Below are positions 53,201-61,023 of a DNA stretch of 64,000 nt, one piece after another. The DNA lies in NCBI RefSeq assembly GCF_037153985.1, contig NZ_JBBAYI010000013.1:58555-122554 (forward strand). Direction: 5' to 3'. The notes under the pieces were generated by a model, which had not been told where the DNA came from, did no database searches, and was given only the letters and a program-made list of their open reading frames with translations. Position numbers and translations under genes: made by a program. How positions within the stretch are numbered: position 1 is the stretch's first letter; each line of letters begins with the position of its first letter. Source of the stretch: Emticicia sp037153985 (GTDB lineage: Bacteria; Bacteroidota; Bacteroidia; Cytophagales; Spirosomataceae).

Positions 53201-53342
53201 TCAATTGCTCGAAATTGAGTTTGGCGTTTGGATTATTATCAATACGATGTCCCTTTATAGCAAGTTTCTCAACGATGGTAGCAATCCCAACGTTTAGTTT
53301 CTTAGCCGCAAGGCTTATTCGCATTTCTTTTTGTTCTATCAT
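50214..53342 (-). CDS. infB: Translation initiation factor IF-2
   Basis: About 1042 residues from the ATG at 53342 (MIEQKEMRISLAAKKLNVG); a longer frame to 53423 is not expected. IF-2 brings fMet-tRNA to the 30S subunit and promotes subunit joining. After a first IF2_N module there is a very long linker (about residues 60-430) rich in Pro/Glu/Val/Lys and then Asn/Gly/Arg. It is followed by a second IF2_N part and the GTPase with G1 MGHVDHGKTSLLDY, G3 FLDTPGHEAF and G4 AINKIDKPG. Domains II-IV are complete to the end. It is the third gene of rimP-nusA-infB, 110 bases after nusA. Confidence 0.98.
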   Translation of the reverse strand: MIEQKEMRISLAAKKLNVGIATIVEKLAIKGHRIDNNPNAKLNFEQLSILSKEFHNSSLLDESSAVKPVEEPKTSSGDMDILYFREQPKVEDKKVEKTPEKAPEKPVEVIRAEQKLPGTTVLGKIDLDRKPSTPSTPTPEPPKPEPVVVEKPKVEEEPPKPVVKEPEKPVVIETPKVEVKPEPKVEEPVKPVAEPVKVEPKQEEKRPVAENPRQNAPQERRYDNNRDNQGHGNQNRPNHWNNNNNNNQNRNNNQNTGNSDRNNQGGGNNQNRPPRNQQTGYQNKPNFEQRPPQEQFKKPEPKPAVEPVESEEPELIQAKGEKLQGLKVLGKIELPVEKKSSSSSNEDRDSKRKRKRKRVKRAEKVNNLENGAKPKPQTATTPNANATGAKKTDNKKKKERREEVSQTEVKEQIKQTMARMQTKGPDFGAKYRKDKRKMRAEQEEQRIMQEQEESNILKVTEFISASELASMMNVSVTEVISASMKMGMFVSINQRLDAEVIQMLALDFGFDVQFISAEEEVQSDVIDKDEDIEDTEPRAPIVTIMGHVDHGKTSLLDYIRRTRVAAGEAGGITQHIGAYSVEMKDGPNKGKKITFLDTPGHEAFTAMRARGAKVTDVVIVVVAADDSVMPQTREAINHAQNAGVPIVFAINKIDKPGANPSKIREDLAKENILVESWGGKYQEQEVSAKQGTGIADLLDKVLLEAELLELKSNSERTAVGTVIEASLDKGRGYVATILVQNGTLKIGDIILAGQYFGRVRAMVDDMGSKIKKAGPSTPVQILGLPGAPQAGDKFNVMESEREAREIANKREQIIREQSLRARKHITLEEIGRRKAIGTFHQLNVIVKGDVDGSVEALSDSLLKLSTDEVQVSIIHKGVGQISESDVNLASTADAIIIGFQVRPSNNARRIADQEEIEIRLYSIIYDAINEIKDAMEGLLAPKEEETIVGTVEVRETFKISKVGTIAGCYVTDGSIKRNNKVRLIREGIVIYEGEISQLKRFKDDVNEVKTNFECGLSIKGFNDIEVGDTIESFEIKEVKRTL

Positions 53343-53452
53343 AAAGTAAATTAAAAAGTCAGTTGAGTTATTTTGAGTTGCTGGATGTACGTAAAGTTTT
53401 TCAAACCTCCAGATAAATAACACGGTTTACGTGCTTACTGTTCCATCTGGTC

Positions 53453-54697
53453 TTATTCAAACTCTTTACTAAGAATCTCAAGCACCTCTGCAATTGTTTC
53501 TTCTTCCAGTTCGGTCCGACGGGCAACATCTTCTTTTGAAAGTGCCAACACTGCTTTTGCAGTATCGAGACCAATCTTACGGAACTCATCCAATACCCAT
53601 TCCTCAATTTCGTCTGAGAATTCAGATAGGTCAACGTCTTCCTCCTCTTCTTCTCCTTCAAGGTCACGGAATACATCAAGTTCCATCCCAACCAATTTAC
53701 CAGCTAATTTGATATTCATCCCTCCTTTACCAATAGCAAGCGAAACTTGGTCTGGTTTTAAATAAACCGATACTCTTTTCTTTTCATTATCAACCTGAAT
53801 ACTGCTGATTTTAGCAGGGCTTAAGGCTCTTGAAATTAACAAGTTAAGGTTATCAGTCCATTGAATCACGTCTATATTTTCATTTTCCAACTCACGCACA
53901 ATGGTATGAATACGCGAGCCTTTCATACCTACGCAAGCTCCTACCGGGTCAATACGGTCGTCATACGACTCAACAGCCACTTTGGCTCTTTCACCGGGTT
54001 CACGTACAATTTTACGAACTGATATAAGACCATCCAGAATTTCAGGAATTTCTTGCTCAAATAAACGCTCCAAGAATACAGGTGAGGTACGCGACAAGGT
54101 GATGCGAGGGGTTCCGTTATTCATTTCTACTTTATGAACAACTGCCTTGATACTGGTACCTTTTCTTGGGCGGTCTTTCGGAATCTGTTCTGTTTTTGGC
54201 AACACTAATTCGTTGCTTTCTGAATCCAGACAAACCAGTTCTTTTCCTAAAATCTGATAAACTTCTACTATTATCAGCTCTCCTACCAAATCTTTATATT
54301 TGGCATAAAGCATTTCTTTCTCTAAATCTTTAATCTTCTGAATAAGTGTCTGACGAGCCGTTTGTACTACTCTACGACCGAAGTCTTCCAGTTTCACTTC
54401 GTCAGCTACTTCTTCACCAATTTCAAAGTCAGGCTGAATCTTGCGAGCCTCCGACAACATAATTTTGTCAGGGTCCCATATATCTTCAGAGTTGTCATCT
54501 ACAATTTCGCGTGTACGCCACATTTCAAGGTCACCACTATCTGCATTTATGATAACATCGAAATTGTGGTCAGTACCAAATTTTTTACGAATCATTGTCC
54601 GGAACACATCCTCTAAGACCTTTATCATGGTCGGACGGTCAATATTCTTTTCGCGGGCAAATTCTGAAAACGATGCAATTAACTCTCCACTGTGCAT
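53453..54697 (-). CDS. nusA: Transcription termination/antitermination factor NusA
   Basis: A 414-residue factor that binds RNA polymerase and RNA. Order of domains: the N-terminal polymerase-binding part (LIASFSEFAREKNIDRPTMI), the S1 domain (GTSIKAVVHKVEMNNGTPRI), KH1 (VGACVGMKGSRIHTIVREL) and KH2 (VSLAIGKGGMNIKLAGKLVG). The end is a short acidic segment and one helix-hairpin-helix-like part (IGLDTAKAVLALSKEDVARR). It is 92 bases downstream of rimP. A 7-bp inverted repeat (54734-54740 with 54747-54753) lies in that gap. NusA autoregulates its operon in E. coli, which is of interest given the leader hairpin here. Confidence 0.98.
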   Translation of the reverse strand: MHSGELIASFSEFAREKNIDRPTMIKVLEDVFRTMIRKKFGTDHNFDVIINADSGDLEMWRTREIVDDNSEDIWDPDKIMLSEARKIQPDFEIGEEVADEVKLEDFGRRVVQTARQTLIQKIKDLEKEMLYAKYKDLVGELIIVEVYQILGKELVCLDSESNELVLPKTEQIPKDRPRKGTSIKAVVHKVEMNNGTPRITLSRTSPVFLERLFEQEIPEILDGLISVRKIVREPGERAKVAVESYDDRIDPVGACVGMKGSRIHTIVRELENENIDVIQWTDNLNLLISRALSPAKISSIQVDNEKKRVSVYLKPDQVSLAIGKGGMNIKLAGKLVGMELDVFRDLEGEEEEEDVDLSEFSDEIEEWVLDEFRKIGLDTAKAVLALSKEDVARRTELEEETIAEVLEILSKEFE

Positions 54698-54789
54698 ATA
54701 CTATATCATGAGTTAGTGATTTTGTTGATTTAGTGAATGAATCTGCTCATTCATCAAAACTCATTAAATCAAATTTCTTAATTATAATT

Positions 54790-55266
54790 TTATTTAAATG
54801 AAATAACTACTTGTGCTTCTTTTATATTTTCAAGTGAAATGTTTATAGGCTCGATGGGTTCGTTTTTAGCTTTGCCGGTTCGTTTTTTTTCTTCAATCAA
54901 AGTAATTTCATGGTTAGCAAGACCCTCCAATTTGCCTTTGATTTCTTTCCCATCTGTTAGAACTACTTTTAAAGTCCGGCCTATGTTTTTCCGATACATC
55001 CGCTCGCTTTTCAGCGGAAAATCTATACCGGGCGACGAAACTTCTAATGTATATTTATCGGGCATAAGTTCATCTAGTTCTTTGCCCAGTTTACGACTGA
55101 TTTCGCTACACTCGTCAATCTTTATGCCTTCGTCTGAATCAAGCAAAACAGTTACTTTACTATTCAGCCTAGACAAAGACACTTTTATGTCAACCACAAA
55201 ATATTTATCATTTTCAAGAAGTGGTTGTAAGAGTTGTTCTATTTTTTCTTTATGCTCAGTATTCAT
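54790..55266 (-). CDS. rimP: Ribosome maturation factor RimP
   Basis: About 158 residues from the ATG at 55266 (MNTEHKEKIEQLLQPLL). The frame is open further upstream through the leader hairpin, but that extension (to 55353) is rejected because the promoter's predicted transcription start lies there. The N-terminal domain (VDIKVSLSRLNSKVTVLLDSD, then CSEISRKLGKELDE) and YTLEVSSPGIDFPLKSERMYRKNIGR are the RimP signatures; the C-terminal half is an Sm-like barrel. It assists 30S assembly. First gene of rimP-nusA-infB. Confidence 0.95.
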   Translation of the reverse strand: MNTEHKEKIEQLLQPLLENDKYFVVDIKVSLSRLNSKVTVLLDSDEGIKIDECSEISRKLGKELDELMPDKYTLEVSSPGIDFPLKSERMYRKNIGRTLKVVLTDGKEIKGKLEGLANHEITLIEEKKRTGKAKNEPIEPINISLENIKEAQVVISFK

Positions 55267-55319
55267 ATTCTCGGTCTTGCCAAAGCCAATTTTCAGCATT
55301 GCTCTAGCTATATTTAAAG

Positions 55320-55347
55320 AAAAAAGGAGGACTGCTCTCCTCCTTTT
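55320..55347 (-). terminator. Terminator-like hairpin in the rimP-nusA-infB leader
   Basis: On the minus strand AAAAGGAGGA, loop GAGCAG, TCCTCCTTTT, then a T run: a perfect ten-base-pair stem at 55322-55347. It begins only about eight bases after the predicted transcription start and lies some 55 bases before rimP. No plus-strand gene ends here, so it is not explained as a downstream terminator. An attenuator is a reasonable reading. Confidence 0.65.
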
Positions 55348-55361
55348 GCACAATTCTCATG

Positions 55362-55393
55362 CAAATATAAGAATATTTTTCTTTTTTTACAAA
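55362..55393 (-). promoter_or_regulatory. Promoter of the rimP-nusA-infB operon
   Basis: On the minus strand TTTG (55393-55390), 20 bases, TATATTTG (55369-55362). Both boxes and spacing match the Bacteroidota consensus exactly. Transcription should start near 55355. Confidence 0.75.
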
Positions 55394-55588
55394 TTTGATT
55401 GGTAAATAAGCTATCATTCCCCTCTTCAATATACATTATCTATACCAGATTTAATATTATTCCATATCACAACTAAAGCTGCGTTAGCAGGCCATGCTTT
55501 TTTATTGTGCAATTTTTGGTTTCTTTGCATTAATTTAGTTTTAGTTCAGGCTATACTTCTCACATAAATTTTTCATTGATAAACGATT

Positions 55589-56911
55589 ATGAAAAAAGGT
55601 TTTCTCTCTCTATTACTGGTCTGTTGCAGCGTACTTGCCTGTAAGGAAACAAACACCAATAATGACTCTCAGGCAAAATTGAATGCGCTAGCCGCAAAAT
55701 ATGTCAGGCTTGGGCTTACAATCGGGCAATATGATGCCGATTTTGTAGATGCGTATTACGGCCCTGACTCGCTCAAACCAATGGTACAACCCAAGGCAGT
55801 TTTCCCTAAAGATAGCTTACTGGCTGCTGCTAATAATTTAATAGGGCAATTGATTGAATTTAATGCCAATGAAAAAAACGATACACTGGCGGGCAGAGCT
55901 AAGTGGATGTCGAGCCAATTAATAGCTTTCGGACGTAGAATTAATATATTTTCGCAGAAATATCAGTTGTTTGACGAGGAATCGAAAGATTTATTCGGTG
56001 TAATTGCCCCTACTTATCCTGAAAGCCATTATCAGGCATTAGTGGCAAAGCTAGACAGCTTATTGCCCGGGCAAGGGAGTATCAACGCGCGTTTTGAGAA
56101 ACTAGCCAGCCAGTTTATTATTCCGAAAGCAAAAGTTGATACGGTTTTTAAAACCGCTATTGCCGAAGCCCGTAAACGTACTTTACAGCATTATCAGTTG
56201 CCTGCCAACGAAAACTTTACGCTTGAGTACGTAACCGGCAAGCCGTGGTCTGGCTACAACTGGTATCAGGGGAATTATCAGAGTAAAATACAAATCAGCA
56301 TTGACCTGCCTATTTTTATCGAACGAGCCATCGATTTAGCTTGCCATGAGGGGTATCCGGGGCATCATGTATATAATATGCTTCTCGAGAAAAACCTGTA
56401 CCATGACAAAGGCTGGGTTGAAATATCGTTGTATCCGTTATTTAGCCCTCAATCGTTGATTGCAGAAGGAAGTGCCAATTATGGCATTGAGATTGCGTTT
56501 CCGGGAACAGAAAAAAACAAGTTTGTGAAAGACGTACTTTTACCGCTGGCAGGGATGGATGGCAAAAATACTGACTTATATTTTCAGGCTCTAGCCCTGA
56601 AAGCTCAGCTTGCTTATGCCCGCAACGAAGTAGCTCGAGGAATTATTAACAACACCATGAGCGAAACTGAGGTAAATAAATGGCTGATGAATTATGGCCT
56701 ACGTGAAAAAAATTTGGCGGTAAAAGACATTAATTTTATCAAAAAATACAGAAGCTATGTAATTAACTATAACTACGGACAAGATATTGTAAAAAAATAC
56801 ATAGAGTCGAACGGAGGAACAGCAGCTAACGCCAACAAACGTTGGGAGTTATTTCAATGGTTGCTGAGTAATGCAGTTCGCCCGACTGACTTAATTAAAG
56901 CTCAGCAATAA
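55589..56911 (+). CDS. DUF885-family lipoprotein, putative metallopeptidase
   Basis: A 440-residue lipoprotein with lipobox VLAC (Cys18) after MKKGFLSLLLVCCS. DUF885 proteins resemble M3/M32-like zinc peptidases; here DLACHEGYPGHHVYNMLLE supplies HExxxHH-type ligands and SLIAEGSANYGIEIAFPG a downstream Glu. This is a plausible zinc site, though a variant of the classic HExxH. Expected location is the periplasm or outer membrane. The function of the family is not well defined. It ends at a bidirectional terminator. Confidence 0.85.
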   Translation: MKKGFLSLLLVCCSVLACKETNTNNDSQAKLNALAAKYVRLGLTIGQYDADFVDAYYGPDSLKPMVQPKAVFPKDSLLAAANNLIGQLIEFNANEKNDTLAGRAKWMSSQLIAFGRRINIFSQKYQLFDEESKDLFGVIAPTYPESHYQALVAKLDSLLPGQGSINARFEKLASQFIIPKAKVDTVFKTAIAEARKRTLQHYQLPANENFTLEYVTGKPWSGYNWYQGNYQSKIQISIDLPIFIERAIDLACHEGYPGHHVYNMLLEKNLYHDKGWVEISLYPLFSPQSLIAEGSANYGIEIAFPGTEKNKFVKDVLLPLAGMDGKNTDLYFQALALKAQLAYARNEVARGIINNTMSETEVNKWLMNYGLREKNLAVKDINFIKKYRSYVINYNYGQDIVKKYIESNGGTAANANKRWELFQWLLSNAVRPTDLIKAQQ

Positions 56912-56933
56912 GCATAAAGTGAGGATAAAATAA

Positions 56934-56963
56934 AATAGCTATCGTCAAACAACGATAGCTATT
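56934..56963. terminator. Bidirectional terminator between DUF885 and LruC genes
   Basis: AATAGCTATCGT (56934-56945) pairs perfectly with ACGATAGCTATT (56952-56963) around CAAACA, between convergent stop codons. Confidence 0.82.
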
Positions 56964-56983
56964 ATTCATTATAAATTTATCAA

Positions 56984-59056
56984 TTATTTACCCACGAATA
57001 TCTTAGTTTCGTCAGTATAGCCTGTTTTATTCAAATACCAATCAGTATTACTTGTACCACCGCTTTCAGCCCATGCGGCAAATTTAAGATAAGCATCTAC
57101 AATTGCCTTTGTTTCAGCCGGATATCTGAATTGTACCGGAAAATCTATTGCCCACGGTAGCCCCTTCGATGTTTTATAATAAATTCCTTTCGATACTGAC
57201 GAGCCATCTTGCCCTGTTCCGAACAACGAAAGGTCGGCTTTGCTGGTTGGTGTCTGGTTAATCAAGTGTACTTCTTTTCCTCTTTCTTCGCTTCTGAACA
57301 AGAACGGGTTATAAGGAGCATTACCAAGTTTTGCTTTGTCGATCGGGCTTGTAAAGCTGATGTTAAGTCTTAAGGTATCAGAAGTTACCAATGATGAGCC
57401 TGTTACAGTATTGATAAAACCACCCGACGATTTTACCTGATTAAAGGCATCGTCAAAAGCAATAACGGTTGCGTATTTCTGGTCTGCCTCAACTCCACTC
57501 GACAGAGTTTTAATTTTACCAGTGGTTAACGACTGCCCTGTAATCGACTTCACTAAAGATGGGTCAATTGGCATTTCAAAACCCCAGCCACTTTTAAATG
57601 TTGCACCAATGGCACCTACATAAAACTTGGCTTTTATTTCAACTACTTGGTTTTGTGCATTCAATACTTCCTGAAACTGATAATTCAGAATCAAGTCGTT
57701 CATGTCGTAATCCCCTTGAAAAGGCCACAAGTCTTCGTAAGCGATGGTATTATAAGTGTTTTTTGATGGAGTGTAATTGTTAATGGCTCTTGTTGGGTCG
57801 TTCGGATATTCGTCACGAGTATCACCTACGCCATCACCATCAGTATCTGTTGAGCTATCAACTACGGGTACATTATCGGTATCAATCGCTTTTACCGGAT
57901 TTGATGTAGCAAAGAAAATAGCATCATTAAAGTCGTTATCACAGTTAATTGGTGTATTCTGACGGCTAACGTCTTCAAAAGCTAACACCATACGATTTGT
58001 TACAGGGTCGTTTAAAACTATCAGGTGGCGTTGAATATCCTTTGAAGTTTCTATATTCAGGGCATCATGGCTGAAATGTGCATAATAACCTTTTCCAACA
58101 GTACCGTTACTGTAAGCATTAGCCAATAACACGAATCCGATACCTGTACCTGCCTCAAATCGGCCTAGTTTTACTTTATCACCCGACACTAGTCCGCCAC
58201 CACTGCCACTATAAGATACGTTCGGGAAGATAATATTTACTTTGCTGATATCAGTAGGTTTTTTTGGAGGGTTGAGAGGGTCAAATGTATAATACCCCAA
58301 TGTATTCTGCCAACCTGCGCCTTCGTGTACAAACGTTACCCAAACATCGGCCAGTTCTTTAATATATAACCAGTTGCGGTTACTTGGGTTCAGGTAGTCA
58401 GGGTGAGATTTTGGAACAGGGTCTCCTTCAGGAACACTGGCATTGATACTTTCAAGGAATTTTGAGGATAATTCGTCTCTTGTTTTTTCAAGATAATTAG
58501 GAACCCCTGCCGAATTCCATGAACCCATGTATGAAATAGGGGGATAATCCTGAGCAATTCTGGCTCCAGCTATTGAGGGCGACTGGTTGTTTTCATTTGT
58601 AACATCAATAATGCTACCGGTAATTTTAGGGTCTTTACCACCAAAATTAACCTGAACTTTATTATTGGCTACTTCAACGATTAGTTCAATAGGCAACCCG
58701 ACATAATTTGGCCTTACCGAAACTTTAGTAACATAAGTAGGAATTTTCTGTGTCATGCTCAGCATACCTGTGGTAGAAGTAATTCCTTTGAAAAGAAGTT
58801 TGTTTTCAGGATAACTGTATACTGAAATTACTACGCCTCTTATGGGCTTATCGGTGTTGTCGAAGGTACCAATGTCGAACTTTACGTCTCCTGTGGTATT
58901 GAAATTAAAACTTGCTGGGACATTAAGTTTGTCCATGTTAGTACTTGTATTAGTCGATGTTCCTGGAACAGGGGTTAAATCAGTTATATCTGGTGCGCAG
59001 GCATTGAGTAATACAGCAAAAAGAATTGTAGGTAAATAGAACGCTAATTTTTTCAT
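56984..59056 (-). CDS. LruC-domain surface lipoprotein
   Basis: A 690-residue lipoprotein with lipobox LNAC (Cys20). After an N-terminal beta-domain resembling a carboxypeptidase-regulatory or Ig-like fold (about 40-130), there is a DUF4114-like segment (GIGFVLLANAYSNGTVGKGY through CDNDFNDAIFFATSNP, about 300-390). A calcium-type repeat DTDGDGVGDTRDEYPNDPTRA follows near 405-425. The LruC/DUF4842 domain comes next (YEDLWPFQGDYDMNDLILNY onward). LruC domains occur in Leptospira and Bacteroidota surface proteins; their role is unknown. The gene has a long gene-free upstream region. Confidence 0.85.
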   Translation of the reverse strand: MKKLAFYLPTILFAVLLNACAPDITDLTPVPGTSTNTSTNMDKLNVPASFNFNTTGDVKFDIGTFDNTDKPIRGVVISVYSYPENKLLFKGITSTTGMLSMTQKIPTYVTKVSVRPNYVGLPIELIVEVANNKVQVNFGGKDPKITGSIIDVTNENNQSPSIAGARIAQDYPPISYMGSWNSAGVPNYLEKTRDELSSKFLESINASVPEGDPVPKSHPDYLNPSNRNWLYIKELADVWVTFVHEGAGWQNTLGYYTFDPLNPPKKPTDISKVNIIFPNVSYSGSGGGLVSGDKVKLGRFEAGTGIGFVLLANAYSNGTVGKGYYAHFSHDALNIETSKDIQRHLIVLNDPVTNRMVLAFEDVSRQNTPINCDNDFNDAIFFATSNPVKAIDTDNVPVVDSSTDTDGDGVGDTRDEYPNDPTRAINNYTPSKNTYNTIAYEDLWPFQGDYDMNDLILNYQFQEVLNAQNQVVEIKAKFYVGAIGATFKSGWGFEMPIDPSLVKSITGQSLTTGKIKTLSSGVEADQKYATVIAFDDAFNQVKSSGGFINTVTGSSLVTSDTLRLNISFTSPIDKAKLGNAPYNPFLFRSEERGKEVHLINQTPTSKADLSLFGTGQDGSSVSKGIYYKTSKGLPWAIDFPVQFRYPAETKAIVDAYLKFAAWAESGGTSNTDWYLNKTGYTDETKIFVGK

Positions 59057-59343
59057 TTATTGAAGGTATTAAATTGATTTTAGTATTAGCTTGAATAGCA
59101 ATTTTCAAGCCATTTCCTAGTACAAAGTTGTCTTATTTGTAAGCGAAAAAGTCTTATTTTCGATATTCAGAAGAAAAAAAGGTTTATTTGGTAAAATTTA
59201 TCCGATAAGCTAAAAAATAACGCCATTAAAAAGTGCTATTAGTGTTATCTGAAATATTATTTAGTGGTAGCATTAAAAATTTTGGCACGAATTTTTTTTC
59301 CTATTTTGCAGAAAAAAACCTTGTTTTTCGGTCTTTTTTATAT
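59057..59343. other. Gene-free stretch upstream of LruC gene
   Basis: AT-rich, without a credible open reading frame or a clear promoter for the LruC gene. The right end meets the aldehyde-dehydrogenase terminator. Confidence 0.5.
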
Positions 59344-59370
59344 AAAAAGAGACCGATGTAGCAACATCGG
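59344..59370 (-). terminator. Intrinsic terminator of aldehyde dehydrogenase gene
   Basis: CCGATGT (59353-59359) pairs with ACATCGG (59364-59370) around AGCA. On the minus strand it is followed by TCTCTTTTT. Confidence 0.75.
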
Positions 59371-59400
59371 CCCCTATAATACCAAATAGTATAGCAATTA

Positions 59401-60927
59401 TTAAATATCAAACCTGATGCCCTGTGCCAGAGGAAGCTGTTTACTGTAATTGATTGTGTTGGTCTGGCGGCGCATATAGTTTTTCCAAGAATCAGAGCCA
59501 CTTTCACGCCCGCCGCCTGTTTCTTTTTCTCCGCCAAAGGCCCCTCCTATTTCGGCTCCTGAAGTACCAATATTTACGTTGGCAATACCGCAGTCAGAGC
59601 CAGAGGCTGCTAAAAATTGTTCGGCTTCTCTGACATTTAATGTAAAAATAGCAGACGATAAGCCCTGAGGTACTGCATTTTGCAGGTCAATGGCTTCATC
59701 AAGTGTCTTATATTTCATTAAATAGAGTATAGGCGCAAAAGTTTCATGGCAAACCACTGGCGTTTGTGTATCTATTTCAACTAGTGTTGGTTTTACATAG
59801 CACCCTGATTCGTAGCTTTCTCCGCTTAATACTTCATTACCATATAAAATTCGCCCGCCTTCAAGCCCTACTTTGTCGATAGCTGTGCTGTAAGCATTCA
59901 CGGCATCGGTATCAATAAGAGGCCCTACATGATTATTGGTGTCGAGTGGGTTACCAATGCGTAACTGGGCATATATTTTTACGAGTCGGTTTTTAACATC
60001 TTCATAAATGCTTTCATGCAAAATCAGGCGACGGGTAGTAGTGCAACGTTGGCCAGCGGTACCCACTGCACCGAATACAACTGCCGGAATCACTATCTGC
60101 AAATCTGCATTTTCTGTTACAATAATGGCATTATTGCCGCCTAGTTCCAACAGGCTTTTACCTAAACGATTAGCCACGGCTTGCCCTACTGCCTTACCCA
60201 TACGTGTTGAACCCGTAGCAGAAACCAAAGGCACTCTGGTATCGTTTGAGAGCCATTCGCCTACTTTTCTATCTCCAATAATTAGCCCTGATATACCTTC
60301 AGGAACATTATTTTTACGGAGTACCTCCCAAATAATATTCTGGCAGGCTATGGCTGACAATGGTGTTTTTTCAGATGGTTTCCAGATACATACATCGCCA
60401 CACACCCATGCCAACATGGCATTCCATGACCACACAGCCACCGGAAAATTAAAAGCGGAAATAATGCCCACAATACCAAGCGGATGCCATTGCTCGTACA
60501 TACGGTGCTGAATACGCTCAGAGTGCATACTTAACCCATATAACTGGCGCGACAAACCAACGGCAAAGTCACAGATATCAATCATTTCCTGTACTTCTCC
60601 CCAACCTTCCTGTAAACTTTTACCCATTTCATAGCTTACCAGTTTGCCGAGGTTATCTTTGTTTGCACGCAGGGCATCGCCCATCTGGCGCACAATTTCG
60701 CCTCTTTTTGGGGCGGGTACCTCGCGCCATATTTTAAAGGCTTCCTGTGCTTGTATAACTACCTTTTCGTAGTCTTGTGATGTTGCCTGACGAACCTTGC
60801 CAATGAGTTGCCCATCAACAGGCGAATAAGAGCTTAATACCTTTCCTCCGCCTGCCCAGCTTTGTTGCCCTGTACTGACACCATGATTCACAGATTTTAT
60901 CTGAAGTTGTTTTAATACTTTTTTCAT
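59401..60927 (-). CDS. ALDH7-type aldehyde dehydrogenase (alpha-aminoadipic semialdehyde dehydrogenase-like)
   Basis: A 508-residue NAD-dependent aldehyde dehydrogenase. The catalytic residues are E261 (ELGGNN) and C295 (GTAGQRCTTTRR). The sequence WHPLGIVGIISAFNFPVAVWSWN, SATGSTRMGKAVGQAVANR and FGGEKETGGGRESGSDSWKNYMRR follow the ALDH7/antiquitin group, which oxidises alpha-aminoadipic semialdehyde in lysine breakdown and related aldehydes. No lysine-catabolism gene is adjacent, so the pathway is inferred from family only. It lies downstream of the GH63 gene, with a terminator and a -7 element between. Confidence 0.9.
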   Translation of the reverse strand: MKKVLKQLQIKSVNHGVSTGQQSWAGGGKVLSSYSPVDGQLIGKVRQATSQDYEKVVIQAQEAFKIWREVPAPKRGEIVRQMGDALRANKDNLGKLVSYEMGKSLQEGWGEVQEMIDICDFAVGLSRQLYGLSMHSERIQHRMYEQWHPLGIVGIISAFNFPVAVWSWNAMLAWVCGDVCIWKPSEKTPLSAIACQNIIWEVLRKNNVPEGISGLIIGDRKVGEWLSNDTRVPLVSATGSTRMGKAVGQAVANRLGKSLLELGGNNAIIVTENADLQIVIPAVVFGAVGTAGQRCTTTRRLILHESIYEDVKNRLVKIYAQLRIGNPLDTNNHVGPLIDTDAVNAYSTAIDKVGLEGGRILYGNEVLSGESYESGCYVKPTLVEIDTQTPVVCHETFAPILYLMKYKTLDEAIDLQNAVPQGLSSAIFTLNVREAEQFLAASGSDCGIANVNIGTSGAEIGGAFGGEKETGGGRESGSDSWKNYMRRQTNTINYSKQLPLAQGIRFDI

Positions 60928-60957
60928 TGATGGCTTTGTTTGTTGATTTAACTATGA

Positions 60958-60965
60958 CAAAGATA
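60958..60965 (-). promoter_or_regulatory. Promoter -7 element for the aldehyde dehydrogenase gene
   Basis: On the minus strand TATCTTTG, 30 bases before the start. The -33 position falls inside the upstream terminator stem and no TTTG is present. Confidence 0.4.
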
Positions 60966-60966
60966 C

Positions 60967-60998
60967 AAAAAAGCGATACAGCATCTACTGTATCGCTT
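60967..60998 (-). terminator. Intrinsic terminator of GH63 gene
   Basis: AAGCGATACAG (60971-60981) pairs perfectly with CTGTATCGCTT (60988-60998) around CATCTA. On the minus strand it ends in a T run. Confidence 0.85.
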
Positions 60999-61023
60999 CT
61001 AATGTATTTAAGATTGATGGCTG

